Assembly (NCBI GenBank): GCA_015655565.1
Contig: JAATEU010000470.1
Coordinates: 1-8,724, forward strand
DNA: 8,724 nucleotides
From: Clostridiales bacterium
GTDB taxonomy: Bacteria; Bacillota; Clostridia; Lachnospirales; Lachnospiraceae
Direction of reading: 5' to 3'
Shown: piece after piece, positions 1-6,249 of the stretch
Layout: every line of letters starts with the position of its first letter
Numbering within the stretch: the stretch's first letter is position 1
The notes under the pieces: model-generated
Databases searched by the model: none
Seen by the model: only the letters and a program-made list of their open reading frames with translations
Told to the model about the DNA's origin: nothing
Program-made: the position numbers and the translations under genes

Positions 1-52
1 GTCTTAGAAGCGCTTCGTGAATGGGCGCTTTTTGTTGTAAAAGTAAATTCAT
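1..52 (-). CDS. Probable Orn/Lys/Arg decarboxylase (PLP-dependent), N-terminal fragment cut by window edge
   Basis: An ATG at 52-50 follows a strong SD, GGAGG at 64-60, with a 7-base spacer. The start lies 16 bases after the speD stop, so the two are probably co-transcribed. The 17 readable codons give MNLLLQQKAPIHEALLR. The Q-K-A-P-I-x-E-A-L pattern resembles the extreme N-terminus of clostridial ornithine/lysine/arginine decarboxylases, which continues into a PFxxPGHK-type segment that would lie outside the window. These enzymes make the diamine or agmatine precursor that is aminopropylated with the product of SpeD, so the context fits. The gene itself is well supported by its SD and position; the family is inferred from few residues. 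Confidence 0.6.
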   Translation of the reverse strand, partial: MNLLLQQKAPIHEALLR

Positions 53-68
53 AATTCTACCTCCACAA

Positions 69-881
69 CTAATATATATTCATGCCGCTGAATATCTCAA
101 TCATCTCTTTGCGAAGATTACTCGTTATGTCAAGTCTTTGCTTTGGCGGTAATTCATATACATCGAGATTAAATAGATAGTTCTGCAGCTCTATTTCTTT
201 TATCAGCATCTTGGTATGAAAGATATTGGATTGATATACATTCACATCAATCGCATCATATCTGGTTAATGTAGTATCATCTATATAATCCTGTATTGAT
301 GTTATATCATGTTCAATATAGTATTTTTTGCCCTCAAGATCCCTGGTAAAACCTCTGACTCTGTAATCAATTGTTATAATATCCGATTCAAAGCTTCCAA
401 TCAGATAATCCAGCGCGTTTAGTGGTGATATTTCACCGCAGGTAGATACATCAATATCTACACGAAAAGTGGAAATGGAGTTATCAGGATGATACTCCGG
501 AAATGTATGCACCGTAACGTGACTTTTGTCTAAATGGGCATGTACCGAATTTCTCAACTGAACGGAATATTTTCCCTGGTTACAGGATTCATCTATATGT
601 TCCGACGATAAATTTCCTTCCGCTATTAAAATATTGACAGAAGCTCCCTGTGGGTCATAATCCTGTTTTGAAATATTAAGTACATGTGCTCCGATTGTTT
701 GCGTTACATCACATAAGATTTTAGTTAATCTTTCAGAATTATATTGTTCGTCGATATAAGCAATATAATCCTTTTGTTCCCTCTCACTTTTTGCACAGCA
801 AACATCATAGATGTTGAAGCTAAGTGTTTTTGTGAGGTTGTTAAAGCCATACAAAGTCAGCTTTTTTTCCAACCCTATCAT
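69..881 (-). CDS. speD: S-adenosylmethionine decarboxylase proenzyme, E. coli type (class 1a)
   Basis: SpeD decarboxylates S-adenosylmethionine to the aminopropyl donor for spermidine synthesis in the cytoplasm. The protein (270 aa; E. coli SpeD has 264) matches the E. coli type nearly end to end: [15 protein letters not shown] near the N-terminus, [42 protein letters not shown] and [12 protein letters not shown]. The self-cleavage site is Lys119-Ser120 in AHLDKS; Ser120 would become the pyruvoyl cofactor, and Cys148 in STCG corresponds to the E. coli active-site cysteine. The frame opens with GTG at 884, but AGAAAGG at 893-887 is only 2 bases from that GTG and 5 bases from the ATG at 881, so 881 is preferred. 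The gene has its own promoter at 913-941 and is followed 16 bases later by a probable decarboxylase gene, indicating a polyamine operon. It is intact, with all key residues present. Confidence 0.97.
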   Translation of the reverse strand: MIGLEKKLTLYGFNNLTKTLSFNIYDVCCAKSEREQKDYIAYIDEQYNSERLTKILCDVTQTIGAHVLNISKQDYDPQGASVNILIAEGNLSSEHIDESCNQGKYSVQLRNSVHAHLDKSHVTVHTFPEYHPDNSISTFRVDIDVSTCGEISPLNALDYLIGSFESDIITIDYRVRGFTRDLEGKKYYIEHDITSIQDYIDDTTLTRYDAIDVNVYQSNIFHTKMLIKEIELQNYLFNLDVYELPPKQRLDITSNLRKEMIEIFSGMNIY

Positions 882-912
882 CACAACCTTTCTAATTAAA
901 TAATCGGGTTAC

Positions 913-941
913 ATTGTAGCATGTTTGTTCCAAAAAATCAA
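913..941 (-). promoter_or_regulatory. Sigma-A promoter of speD
   Basis: On the minus strand a -35 box TTGATT (941-936) and a -10 box TACAAT (918-913) are separated by exactly 17 bases. Each matches consensus at most positions. Transcription would start near 906, giving a leader of about 25 bases before the speD ATG. It lies in the gap after the U32 gene and suggests that speD is transcribed independently of the upstream cluster. Confidence 0.75.
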
Positions 942-954
942 TGTAAATATATTT

Positions 955-980
955 ATTATTTGATAAAAAATTATTTGATA
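955..980. repeat. Two tandem direct copies of an 11-bp AT-rich motif upstream of the speD promoter
   Basis: ATTATTTGATA occurs at 955-965 and again at 970-980, a 15-bp period of about one and a half helical turns. The pair begins 14 bp upstream of the speD -35 box. It could be an UP-like element or a regulator site, or simply chance in AT-rich DNA. No function can be assigned from sequence. Confidence 0.5.
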
Positions 981-1043
981 AATTCATAGGCCAGCAAAGC
1001 CATGCATTGGTCAAAGGAATAGATATCCTCCCCGTTGTTTTTC

Positions 1044-2315
1044 TTATTCTTCTTTTCTTCTAAGCAGATCATATACTTCCAGTTCCATACCAAAACCTGC
1101 AAAGATTTTCTGTTTTGGATGGGGGCAGCTCTCCATTTCATTGCCGTCTTCATCCGTTATCCTTTCTACTGTCAGTCCCAAATTTCTTCCGTCAGGCTTC
1201 ATTGCTTCAATTTCCTCACCTACGGAAAACTTATTTTTCTGTTCCAGTTCATAAAGGCCGGCTTTATTTTTACTGCTTATGATCCCCAGATAGGTATATT
1301 CCTTAATGTAAGTATTGTTATCATAGATCTGGGCTTCTTCATTTGGTTTACCAAAGAAAAATCCGGTTGTAAACTGCCTGTAAGTACACTTTGCTATTTC
1401 CTCTTTGTAGTATGGTATATTATCCGCATAAAGGGCCGGGGATTTAAAAAAGTCGTCAATGGCTGTCCGGTAGGTTCTGGCAACAGAAGCTACATACAGT
1501 GCCGTCTTCATTCTGCCTTCTACTTTAAAGCTGTCTATGCCTGCATGAATTAATTCAGGTATATATTCAATCATACACAAATCTTTGGAGTTAAATATAT
1601 AGGTGCCCCGTTCATTTTCTTCAATCGGAAGATACTCTCCCTGGCGTGTTTTTTCGGTAAGATAATATTTCCAGCGGCATGGATGGGTACAGGCGCCGCG
1701 GTTGGCATCCCTTCCGGTAAAATAGTTGCTTAATAAACACCGGCCGGAATAAGCGATGCACATTGCACCATGTATAAAGGTTTCAATTTCCAGTTCGCCG
1801 GGAATGTTTTCCCTGATTTTTTTTATTTCTTCCAAGGATAACTCCCTGGCGGATACTACTCTTGCAGCACCCATTCTATGCCAGAAACGGCAGGTTTTGT
1901 AATTCACATTATTAGCCTGGGTACTGATATGGATATCAATCTCGGGAATTATTTCCTCCGCCATTTCAAATACTCCCGGATCCGATATGATAACGGCATC
2001 CGGCCTGATTTCTTTTAATTCTTTAAAATAGCCTGCAATCCCTGATAAATCTTCATTATGTGCAGTTATATTAGCGGTTACATATACTTTTTTTCCAAAA
2101 GAATGGGCAAATTCTATTCCTGCTTTCATATCCTCTGAACTGAAATTTTTCGCTTTCGCCCTCAGTCCATACATTTCCCCTCCAATATAAACAGCATCGG
2201 CACCATAGATTACTGCTGTTTTCAGCACTTCTAAATTACTTGCCGGAATCAGCAATTCCGGCTTTTTATTAAAATAAGGTGCCTGCTCCGGGCAGGCGGC
2301 CTTGTTTTCACCCAT
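1044..2315 (-). CDS. trhP: U32-family protein, TrhP/YrrO-like tRNA U34 hydroxylation protein
   Basis: U32 proteins of the TrhP group (YegQ in E. coli, YrrN/YrrO in Bacillus) are needed to form 5-hydroxyuridine at wobble position 34 of tRNA, using prephenate-dependent chemistry. The 423-residue product starts its domain at KPELLIPASNLEVLKTAV and carries the U32 signature ETFIHGAMCIAYSGRCLLS at about residues 178-196. Four cysteines (C186, C193, C209, C213) fit the family's conserved Fe-S ligand set. The frame extends to a GTG at 2342 overlapping the trmR stop, but that GTG has no good SD; the ATG at 2315 has GGAAAGGA at 2333-2326 and gives the usual family N-terminus. The gene directly follows trmR, whose enzyme methylates the hydroxyuridine, as in Bacillus yrrM-yrrN-yrrO. 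Older annotation calls such proteins collagenase or peptidase; peptidase activity is unlikely here. A coding-like tail in another frame follows the stop. Confidence 0.9.
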   Translation of the reverse strand: MGENKAACPEQAPYFNKKPELLIPASNLEVLKTAVIYGADAVYIGGEMYGLRAKAKNFSSEDMKAGIEFAHSFGKKVYVTANITAHNEDLSGIAGYFKELKEIRPDAVIISDPGVFEMAEEIIPEIDIHISTQANNVNYKTCRFWHRMGAARVVSARELSLEEIKKIRENIPGELEIETFIHGAMCIAYSGRCLLSNYFTGRDANRGACTHPCRWKYYLTEKTRQGEYLPIEENERGTYIFNSKDLCMIEYIPELIHAGIDSFKVEGRMKTALYVASVARTYRTAIDDFFKSPALYADNIPYYKEEIAKCTYRQFTTGFFFGKPNEEAQIYDNNTYIKEYTYLGIISSKNKAGLYELEQKNKFSVGEEIEAMKPDGRNLGLTVERITDEDGNEMESCPHPKQKIFAGFGMELEVYDLLRRKEE

Positions 2316-2338
2316 GTTTATTCCGTCCTTTCCAGGAA

Positions 2339-2995
2339 TCACTTAACTTTAGTACTGACGGTTATTCCGTCCCCTACCGGTATAACGGCAGTTTCTAATT
2401 CGTCCATGTGGGTTAAGGTATATAAGTATTCCCGCATCCTTGTATGAATGGTCCGGTCCCTTCTGGTTATACCGTAACGGGACTCAGCCACCGTTCCATC
2501 CTGTAATACGTTATCCGTCACTAATATTCCTCCCTTTGACAGCAATCTCATTATCTCGGGAAGGTAATTCAGGTATTGGGCTTTTGCCGCATCCAGGAAG
2601 ATGAAGTCCAAAGAATTCGGTCCATCCAAAGCCAATTTCTTTAACAGTACCAGCGCCTCCCCCTCCAGCAGGGTTATTTTATTTCTCCTGGGAGCGAAAG
2701 AAATATGTTTTCTGGCTTTTACCAACCGCATCTCAACCTTCTCAATTGTCACTATAGTACAATCCTCAGGCATATATTCACTCATAAATATGGCGGAAAA
2801 CCCCACTGCCGCTCCCACCTCCAAAATTCGGCGGGGTTTTTTAACCGCCAGCAGGAAACGGAGAAAGGTTTGGGTCTCCTTCCTGATAATCGGCACACCT
2901 TCCAGTAAGGCTGATTTTTCCAATTCCTTTAAATGGAAAGGCAGCTCCTTCTCCAGCGTATTGATATAGGCTGTTATTCTTTCATCTACTATCAT
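2339..2995 (-). CDS. trmR: tRNA 5-hydroxyuridine methyltransferase (TrmR/YrrM), O-methyltransferase family 3
   Basis: TrmR transfers methyl from SAM to 5-hydroxyuridine-34 of tRNA, making 5-methoxyuridine. The 218-residue protein is a class I SAM methyltransferase of the COMT-like family 3: helical N-terminus MIVDERITAYINTLE, motif I ILEVGAAVGFSAIFM (about 57-71), acidic E85 in TIEKVEMR for the SAM ribose, FLDAAKAQY with D135, and VTDNVL with D161-N162. D135, D161 and N162 correspond to the family's divalent metal ligands. The open frame reaches a TTG at 3040, but AGGAG at 3005-3001 lies 5 bases before the ATG at 2995, which also gives the normal family start. It lies between the MltG-like gene and the U32 gene, exactly as yrrL-yrrM-yrrN/O in Bacillus. 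The specific substrate is inferred from this pairing; the methyltransferase family is clear. Confidence 0.9.
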   Translation of the reverse strand: MIVDERITAYINTLEKELPFHLKELEKSALLEGVPIIRKETQTFLRFLLAVKKPRRILEVGAAVGFSAIFMSEYMPEDCTIVTIEKVEMRLVKARKHISFAPRRNKITLLEGEALVLLKKLALDGPNSLDFIFLDAAKAQYLNYLPEIMRLLSKGGILVTDNVLQDGTVAESRYGITRRDRTIHTRMREYLYTLTHMDELETAVIPVGDGITVSTKVK

Positions 2996-3012
2996 ATTGG
3001 CTCCTATGGCAT

Positions 3013-3032
3013 ATCCGAAGTCTGTTTCGGAT
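3013..3032 (-). other. 7-bp perfect stem-loop just upstream of the trmR ribosome binding site
   Basis: On the transcribed strand ATCCGAA and TTCGGAT flank the 6-base loop ACAGAC. The stem ends 7 bases before the AGGAG SD of trmR. It could influence ribosome access or protect a processed 5' end. No U-tract follows, so it is not an intrinsic terminator. Confidence 0.5.
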
Positions 3033-3059
3033 CCGGACAAATGTCTAATATTGACAAAG

Positions 3060-3093
3060 GGCGAACCAACGGCTGTTTCCGCCCCGGTTCGCC
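3060..3093 (-). other. 8-bp GC-rich stem-loop between the MltG-like gene and trmR
   Basis: GGCGAACC and GGTTCGCC form a perfect 8-bp stem around an 18-base loop, which itself holds a short GGC/GCC pairing. It begins 10 bases after the MltG-like stop codon. Downstream is only CTTTGTC, a weak U-tract, so it may be an attenuating terminator or a stabilising 3' hairpin on the upstream message; I cannot decide between these. Confidence 0.5.
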
Positions 3094-3102
3094 TCTCTTG
3101 TA

Positions 3103-3618
3103 TTAATTATCACCTGTGGCATTATTTACATCAGACTCCCCGGATTCCTCCGTATCATCCGATGCAGTATTCTCATTTTTCGTATCCTGTCCGCCGGAAA
3201 CATCGGCTTCCCCGTTATCCGAACCGGTTTCTTCTGCCAATGGCACTGTAATAACATCAAATATTTCATCATAGGTCATAGAAGTATTCAGGGTATAAGT
3301 ACCTGGCATAATGGTATGCCTCTTAAGCTTCGCTTTCACATAAAAAGAATACTTATTAACAATCATCTTATTTAATTCCAGCTTGCCGGCTATATTCAAA
3401 GATGATTCACCTTTATTAATCCGAATCTCAACATCACGTCCCGGTTCTGCCGATGCCGTTACTTGTCCGAAAATCTGATAACAGAAATTATATGTCAGCT
3501 TACTGGCCATTGTGATTAAAATAATTACAACGATATAAAATAAAATATTTAACAAAAGACGCAATATGAAGCTGGTTATTTTTAAAACCAGTTGTGCAGA
3601 AGCAGGCTTAGAAGTCAT
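3103..3618 (-). CDS. Short MltG/YceG-like membrane protein lacking the transglycosylase domain (YrrL position)
   Basis: Full-length MltG is an endolytic murein transglycosylase of roughly 340-360 residues; this protein has 171. Visible parts are a short basic N-terminus, one long hydrophobic segment at about 11-45, a soluble stretch RINKGESSLNIAGKLELNKM and MPGTYTLNTSMTYDEIFDVIT (about 67-123) that matches the LysM-like subdomain of YceG/MltG, and an acidic Asp/Glu/Ser/Gly/Asn-rich low-complexity tail from about 128 to the end. The catalytic region with its essential glutamate is absent. The start is firm: AAGGAG at 3633-3628 lies 9 bases before ATG. It begins 21 bases after the rnj stop and precedes trmR, the same slot as yrrL in Bacillus. 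I infer a membrane-anchored, outward-facing, non-catalytic relative. Its actual role is unknown, and automated names such as endolytic transglycosylase would overstate it. Confidence 0.8.
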   Translation of the reverse strand: MTSKPASAQLVLKITSFILRLLLNILFYIVVIILITMASKLTYNFCYQIFGQVTASAEPGRDVEIRINKGESSLNIAGKLELNKMIVNKYSFYVKAKLKRHTIMPGTYTLNTSMTYDEIFDVITVPLAEETGSDNGEADVSGGQDTKNENTASDDTEESGESDVNNATGDN

Positions 3619-3639
3619 ACTTACTATCTCCTTTTACTA

Positions 3640-5313
3640 TCAATTTACTTCCATAATAATTGGGAGTATCATAGGATTTCTCTTCGTCTTTTTCCATACG
3701 TAATCGCTTAAAGAATCCTTAATTTCGTTTTTCATTTTACCCCAGTCCGTATGGTTTTTGCTGAGGCATTTCTCCAGGGCATCACTTACTACTATCTTTG
3801 CTTCATCCATCAGATCCTCAGATTCCCTTACATAGACAAAACCTCTGGACACAATATCCGGTCCCGACAATATTTGATTTGTATATTTTTCTAAGGTTAC
3901 TACAACGATTAACAATCCGTTTTCAGATAAATGCTGTCTATCGCGGAGTACAATATTTCCTACGTCACCGACACCTAAACCGTCAACAAATATTCCCTGA
4001 GCCTGAACCTTTCCGATTACACCTGCACGCTGTTCAGAAATTTCCATGACGTCACCGGAAGAAATTACAAATATATTTTCCTTAGAAATCCCCATCATTT
4101 GTGCCAATTCAGCATGTTTGATTAAATGTCTGTATTCACCATGAACCGGAATTGCATACTTTGGTTTGGTTAAAGCGTAAATGAGCTTGATTTCTTCCTG
4201 ACAAGCGTGGCCGGATACGTGGGTATCCTGGAATATAACTTTCGCACCCTTCATGGATAAGTCATTAATCACTTTAGACACCGGCTTTTCATTACCGGGA
4301 ATTGGCGTAGAGCTTAATATAACCGTATCTCCCGGTTTAATGGATAACTTTTTATGGATGGAAGCTGCCATCCTGGGTAATGCCGCCATCACTTCGCCCT
4401 GACTGCCTGTTGTAATTAAAACTATTTTTTCATCCGGGTAATTTTTCATCTGTTCTATATCTATCAGTATGTTATCAGGCATAGTTACATATCCCAGTTC
4501 CGAAGCCGTAGCCATAATATTAACCATGCTTCTGCCTTCAATTACTACTTTTCTTCCATACTTTTCTGCAGAATTAATAACCTGCTGCACCCGGTCAACA
4601 TTGGAGGCAAAAGTGGCAACAATGATTCTGTTGCGTGCACTTTCCGCAAATATATTATCAAAAGTTTTTCCAACCGTTCTTTCGGACATGGTATAACCAG
4701 GTCTTTCCACATTGGTACTGTCACACATTAAAGCCAGCACACCCTTTTTGCCCAGTTCCCCAAAACGCTGTAAATCAATGGTGCTTCCAAACACAGGTGT
4801 GTAGTCCACCTTAAAATCACCGGTATGAACAATGATTCCGGCCGGGGTAAAAATAGCCAGGGCAGCTGCATCTGCAATACTGTGGTTTGACCTTATAAAC
4901 TCAATTCGAAAACATCCTAAATTAATAGACTGTCCATATTTAATTACTTTTCTTTTTGTAGCTTTTAATAAATTATGCTCTTTTAATTTATTCTCTATAA
5001 TGCCAACCGTCAATTTTGTAGCGTAAATCGGCACATTTATATCTCTTAAGATATAGGGCAGGGCGCCAATATGGTCTTCATGCCCATGAGTAATAACAAA
5101 ACCTTTTACTTTGCTTATATTTTCTTTCAAATAAGTTACATCCGGAATAACCAGATCAATCCCTAACATGTCATCTTCAGGAAAGGATAAACCGCAATCA
5201 ACAACGATAATACTGTCCTCATATTCAAATGCCGTTATATTCATTCCTATTTGTTCTAATCCGCCCAGGGGTATTATTTTAACACCCTTTAAATCTGTAA
5301 TATTTTCTTTCAA
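3640..5313 (-). CDS. rnj: Ribonuclease J
   Basis: RNase J is the metallo-beta-lactamase/beta-CASP nuclease of Firmicutes, with 5'-3' exonuclease and endonuclease activity in mRNA turnover and rRNA maturation. The 557-residue product is full length (Bacillus RnjA has 555). It begins GVKIIPLGGLEQIGMNITAFEY and carries the two-zinc site HGHEDH at 76-81, H144 in SNHS, D166 in HTGDFK and H391 in PVHGEYRH. The beta-CASP region includes CDSTNVERPG and TTGSQGEVMAALPRMA, with SGHA at about 367-370, and a C-terminal domain follows. The open frame reaches a TTG at 5328, but the first codons overlap the SD itself (GGAGG, 5326-5322); a second TTG at 5313 sits 8 bases behind that SD and is the best start. 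Cluster position is after fur and before the MltG-like gene. Confidence 0.96.
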   Translation of the reverse strand: MKENITDLKGVKIIPLGGLEQIGMNITAFEYEDSIIVVDCGLSFPEDDMLGIDLVIPDVTYLKENISKVKGFVITHGHEDHIGALPYILRDINVPIYATKLTVGIIENKLKEHNLLKATKRKVIKYGQSINLGCFRIEFIRSNHSIADAAALAIFTPAGIIVHTGDFKVDYTPVFGSTIDLQRFGELGKKGVLALMCDSTNVERPGYTMSERTVGKTFDNIFAESARNRIIVATFASNVDRVQQVINSAEKYGRKVVIEGRSMVNIMATASELGYVTMPDNILIDIEQMKNYPDEKIVLITTGSQGEVMAALPRMAASIHKKLSIKPGDTVILSSTPIPGNEKPVSKVINDLSMKGAKVIFQDTHVSGHACQEEIKLIYALTKPKYAIPVHGEYRHLIKHAELAQMMGISKENIFVISSGDVMEISEQRAGVIGKVQAQGIFVDGLGVGDVGNIVLRDRQHLSENGLLIVVVTLEKYTNQILSGPDIVSRGFVYVRESEDLMDEAKIVVSDALEKCLSKNHTDWGKMKNEIKDSLSDYVWKKTKRNPMILPIIMEVN

Positions 5314-5321
5314 AAAATGCA

Positions 5322-5326
5322 CCTCC
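5322..5326 (-). promoter_or_regulatory. Shine-Dalgarno site that sets a TTG start for rnj
   Basis: GGAGG reads on the minus strand at 5326-5322. The next in-frame start-type codon is TTG at 5313-5311, after an 8-base spacer. No in-frame ATG occurs near it, and the upstream TTG at 5328 would place the SD inside the coding sequence. Confidence 0.75.
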
Positions 5327-5352
5327 AATAGTTAATTTATGTATTATTGACC

Positions 5353-5381
5353 ATTATATTTAAAGTGCACTCCATATTTAA
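5353..5381 (-). promoter_or_regulatory. Candidate internal promoter before rnj
   Basis: A perfect -10 hexamer TATAAT (5358-5353) is preceded at 17 bases by TTAAAT (5381-5376), a weak -35. It lies in the 68-base gap between fur and rnj, with an 8-bp palindrome AGTGCACT in the spacer at 5364-5371. It could let rnj be expressed separately from fur. AT-richness makes chance matches likely. Confidence 0.35.
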
Positions 5382-5861
5382 TTAGTTTTGATTTTGATTA
5401 CATTTTCCTTGCATTTCATCACGACAATTTTTACAATATCCGAACATTTTAACTTCATGATCCACTATATCAAAATCCATAGCTTCTTGAATTCTATGTT
5501 CGAGTGTTTCTAATAAGTCACCTTGAAACGTAAGTACATTACCACAATTCAGGCATATTAAATGATGGTGATGGTGTGCGGTATCCTCACATCCCTGTCT
5601 GCCAATTTCATAACGCACAAATCCGTCACCTAAATTCAGCTTATCTATAAGGTTTAACTCTGCTAACAATTGAATTGTTCTATAAACGGTTGCCAACCCT
5701 ATATCCGGGTTTTTCACTTTTACACATTCATATATTTCTTCAGCGGTTAAATGCTTATCCGGTCTGCTTTCCAACGCTTCGAGAATATCTGTTCTCTGCG
5801 TAGTTACCTTAAGCCCGTTTTGCTTTAATAACGTTTTGAATCGCTCCTGTTTGTCAGGCAT
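5382..5861 (-). CDS. fur: Fur-family metal-responsive transcriptional repressor
   Basis: This is a cytoplasmic DNA-binding repressor, most like Fur (iron) rather than PerR. The 159-residue protein has the winged-helix region KQNGLKVTTQRTDILEAL and GLATVYRTIQLLAELNLID, then GDGFVRYEIG, a run of five histidines (96-100), and two CxxC zinc motifs (C103/C106 in CLNC and C143/C146 in CKNC), with DHEVKMFGYC before the second. ATVYRT and GDGxxRY resemble Bacillus Fur; PerR usually has ATVYNNL and GDASSRF. The frame opens at GTG 5870, directly against the SD; ATG 5861 lies 9 bases from GGGAGG (5876-5871) and is preferred. A perfect inverted repeat at 5877-5902 immediately precedes the SD, suggesting autoregulation. 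The assignment to Fur over Zur, PerR or another subgroup is inference from motifs. Confidence 0.88.
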   Translation of the reverse strand: MPDKQERFKTLLKQNGLKVTTQRTDILEALESRPDKHLTAEEIYECVKVKNPDIGLATVYRTIQLLAELNLIDKLNLGDGFVRYEIGRQGCEDTAHHHHHLICLNCGNVLTFQGDLLETLEHRIQEAMDFDIVDHEVKMFGYCKNCRDEMQGKCNQNQN

Positions 5862-5876
5862 GACTATCACCCTCCC

Positions 5877-5902
5877 GATTTTATAACAAATATTATAAAA
5901 TC
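5877..5902 (-). promoter_or_regulatory. Perfect 10-bp inverted repeat upstream of fur, candidate autoregulatory operator
   Basis: Arms GATTTTATAA and TTATAAAATC flank a 6-base centre (TATTTG on the minus strand). A -10-like TATAAT (5897-5892) falls inside the repeat, with no convincing -35 at normal spacing. The repeat ends exactly where the fur SD begins (5876). Fur/PerR operators are AT-rich dyads of this style (for example PerR TTATAATnATTATAA), although the spacing here differs. The element could also fold as an RNA hairpin. Confidence 0.55.
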
Positions 5903-5949
5903 ATTGAAATCAAAAACCTAATTAAATAATCAGCACTTTTATATCTTGC

Positions 5950-6225
5950 TCAGGTTTCTATACCGATATCTTCTAATAATTCTTCGAATATTTCAGCTAT
6001 TAATTCTAATTCATTCTCATCTTCTACTATATCATACAAGGCGGATTCGTCCGAATCCAAGGACAAATCTTTTAGAATATAAGCATTTCTTTCCTCATCT
6101 TCCTCATCTGCATCGGTAACCAACAGATAAGTGTATCCGTTTAATTTCGTCTGTTCCAGAACATAAAACTCTGTCTGTTCACTATCATCAGTTGTAAATA
6201 TAACTTTATTTTTCTTTTCTTCCAT
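5950..6225 (-). CDS. DUF1292 (YrzB/UPF0473) family small acidic protein
   Basis: This 91-residue, strongly acidic protein has the DUF1292 layout: a beta-rich start KVIFTTDDSEQTEFYVLEQTKLNGYTYLLVTD, a central acidic patch ADEEDEER, then AYILKDLSLD and a C-terminal helix ENELELIAEIFEELLED. GGGAGA (6237-6232) lies 6 bases before the ATG. It starts 24 bases after the ruvX stop, matching the conserved yrzL-yrrK-yrzB order in Firmicutes. The family's biochemical role is not established. No signal peptide or membrane segment is visible, so it is presumably cytoplasmic. Confidence 0.92.
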   Translation of the reverse strand: MEEKKNKVIFTTDDSEQTEFYVLEQTKLNGYTYLLVTDADEEDEERNAYILKDLSLDSDESALYDIVEDENELELIAEIFEELLEDIGIET

Positions 6226-6249
6226 TACATTTCTCCCATTAGTTCCGCA

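Noticed and set aside
15..35. Terminator-like plus-strand hairpin AAGCGC...GCGCTT followed by T's
   Set aside because: It lies inside the first codons of the minus-strand decarboxylase gene, the stem is only 6 bp, and no plus-strand gene is seen entering here.
971..1033. Possible small gene using the GGGGAGG at 1033-1027
   Set aside because: No ATG lies at a proper distance; the nearest start-type codon is a TTG about 13 bases away giving a short, low-quality peptide.
1035..1553. Plus-strand open frame of 172 codons
   Set aside because: It lies almost wholly antisense to the well-supported U32 gene, has biased composition, no SD and no recognisable domain.
1044..2342. Collagenase/peptidase function for the U32 protein
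   Set aside because: Pairing with trmR and the four-cysteine pattern fit the TrhP tRNA hydroxylation group better than a protease.
2601..3251. Three plus-strand open frames over trmR and the MltG-like gene
   Set aside because: All are antisense shadows of recognised minus-strand genes and show no family motifs.
3798..5026. Plus-strand open frames over rnj
   Set aside because: They are antisense to the conserved catalytic and beta-CASP regions of RNase J and resemble no protein.
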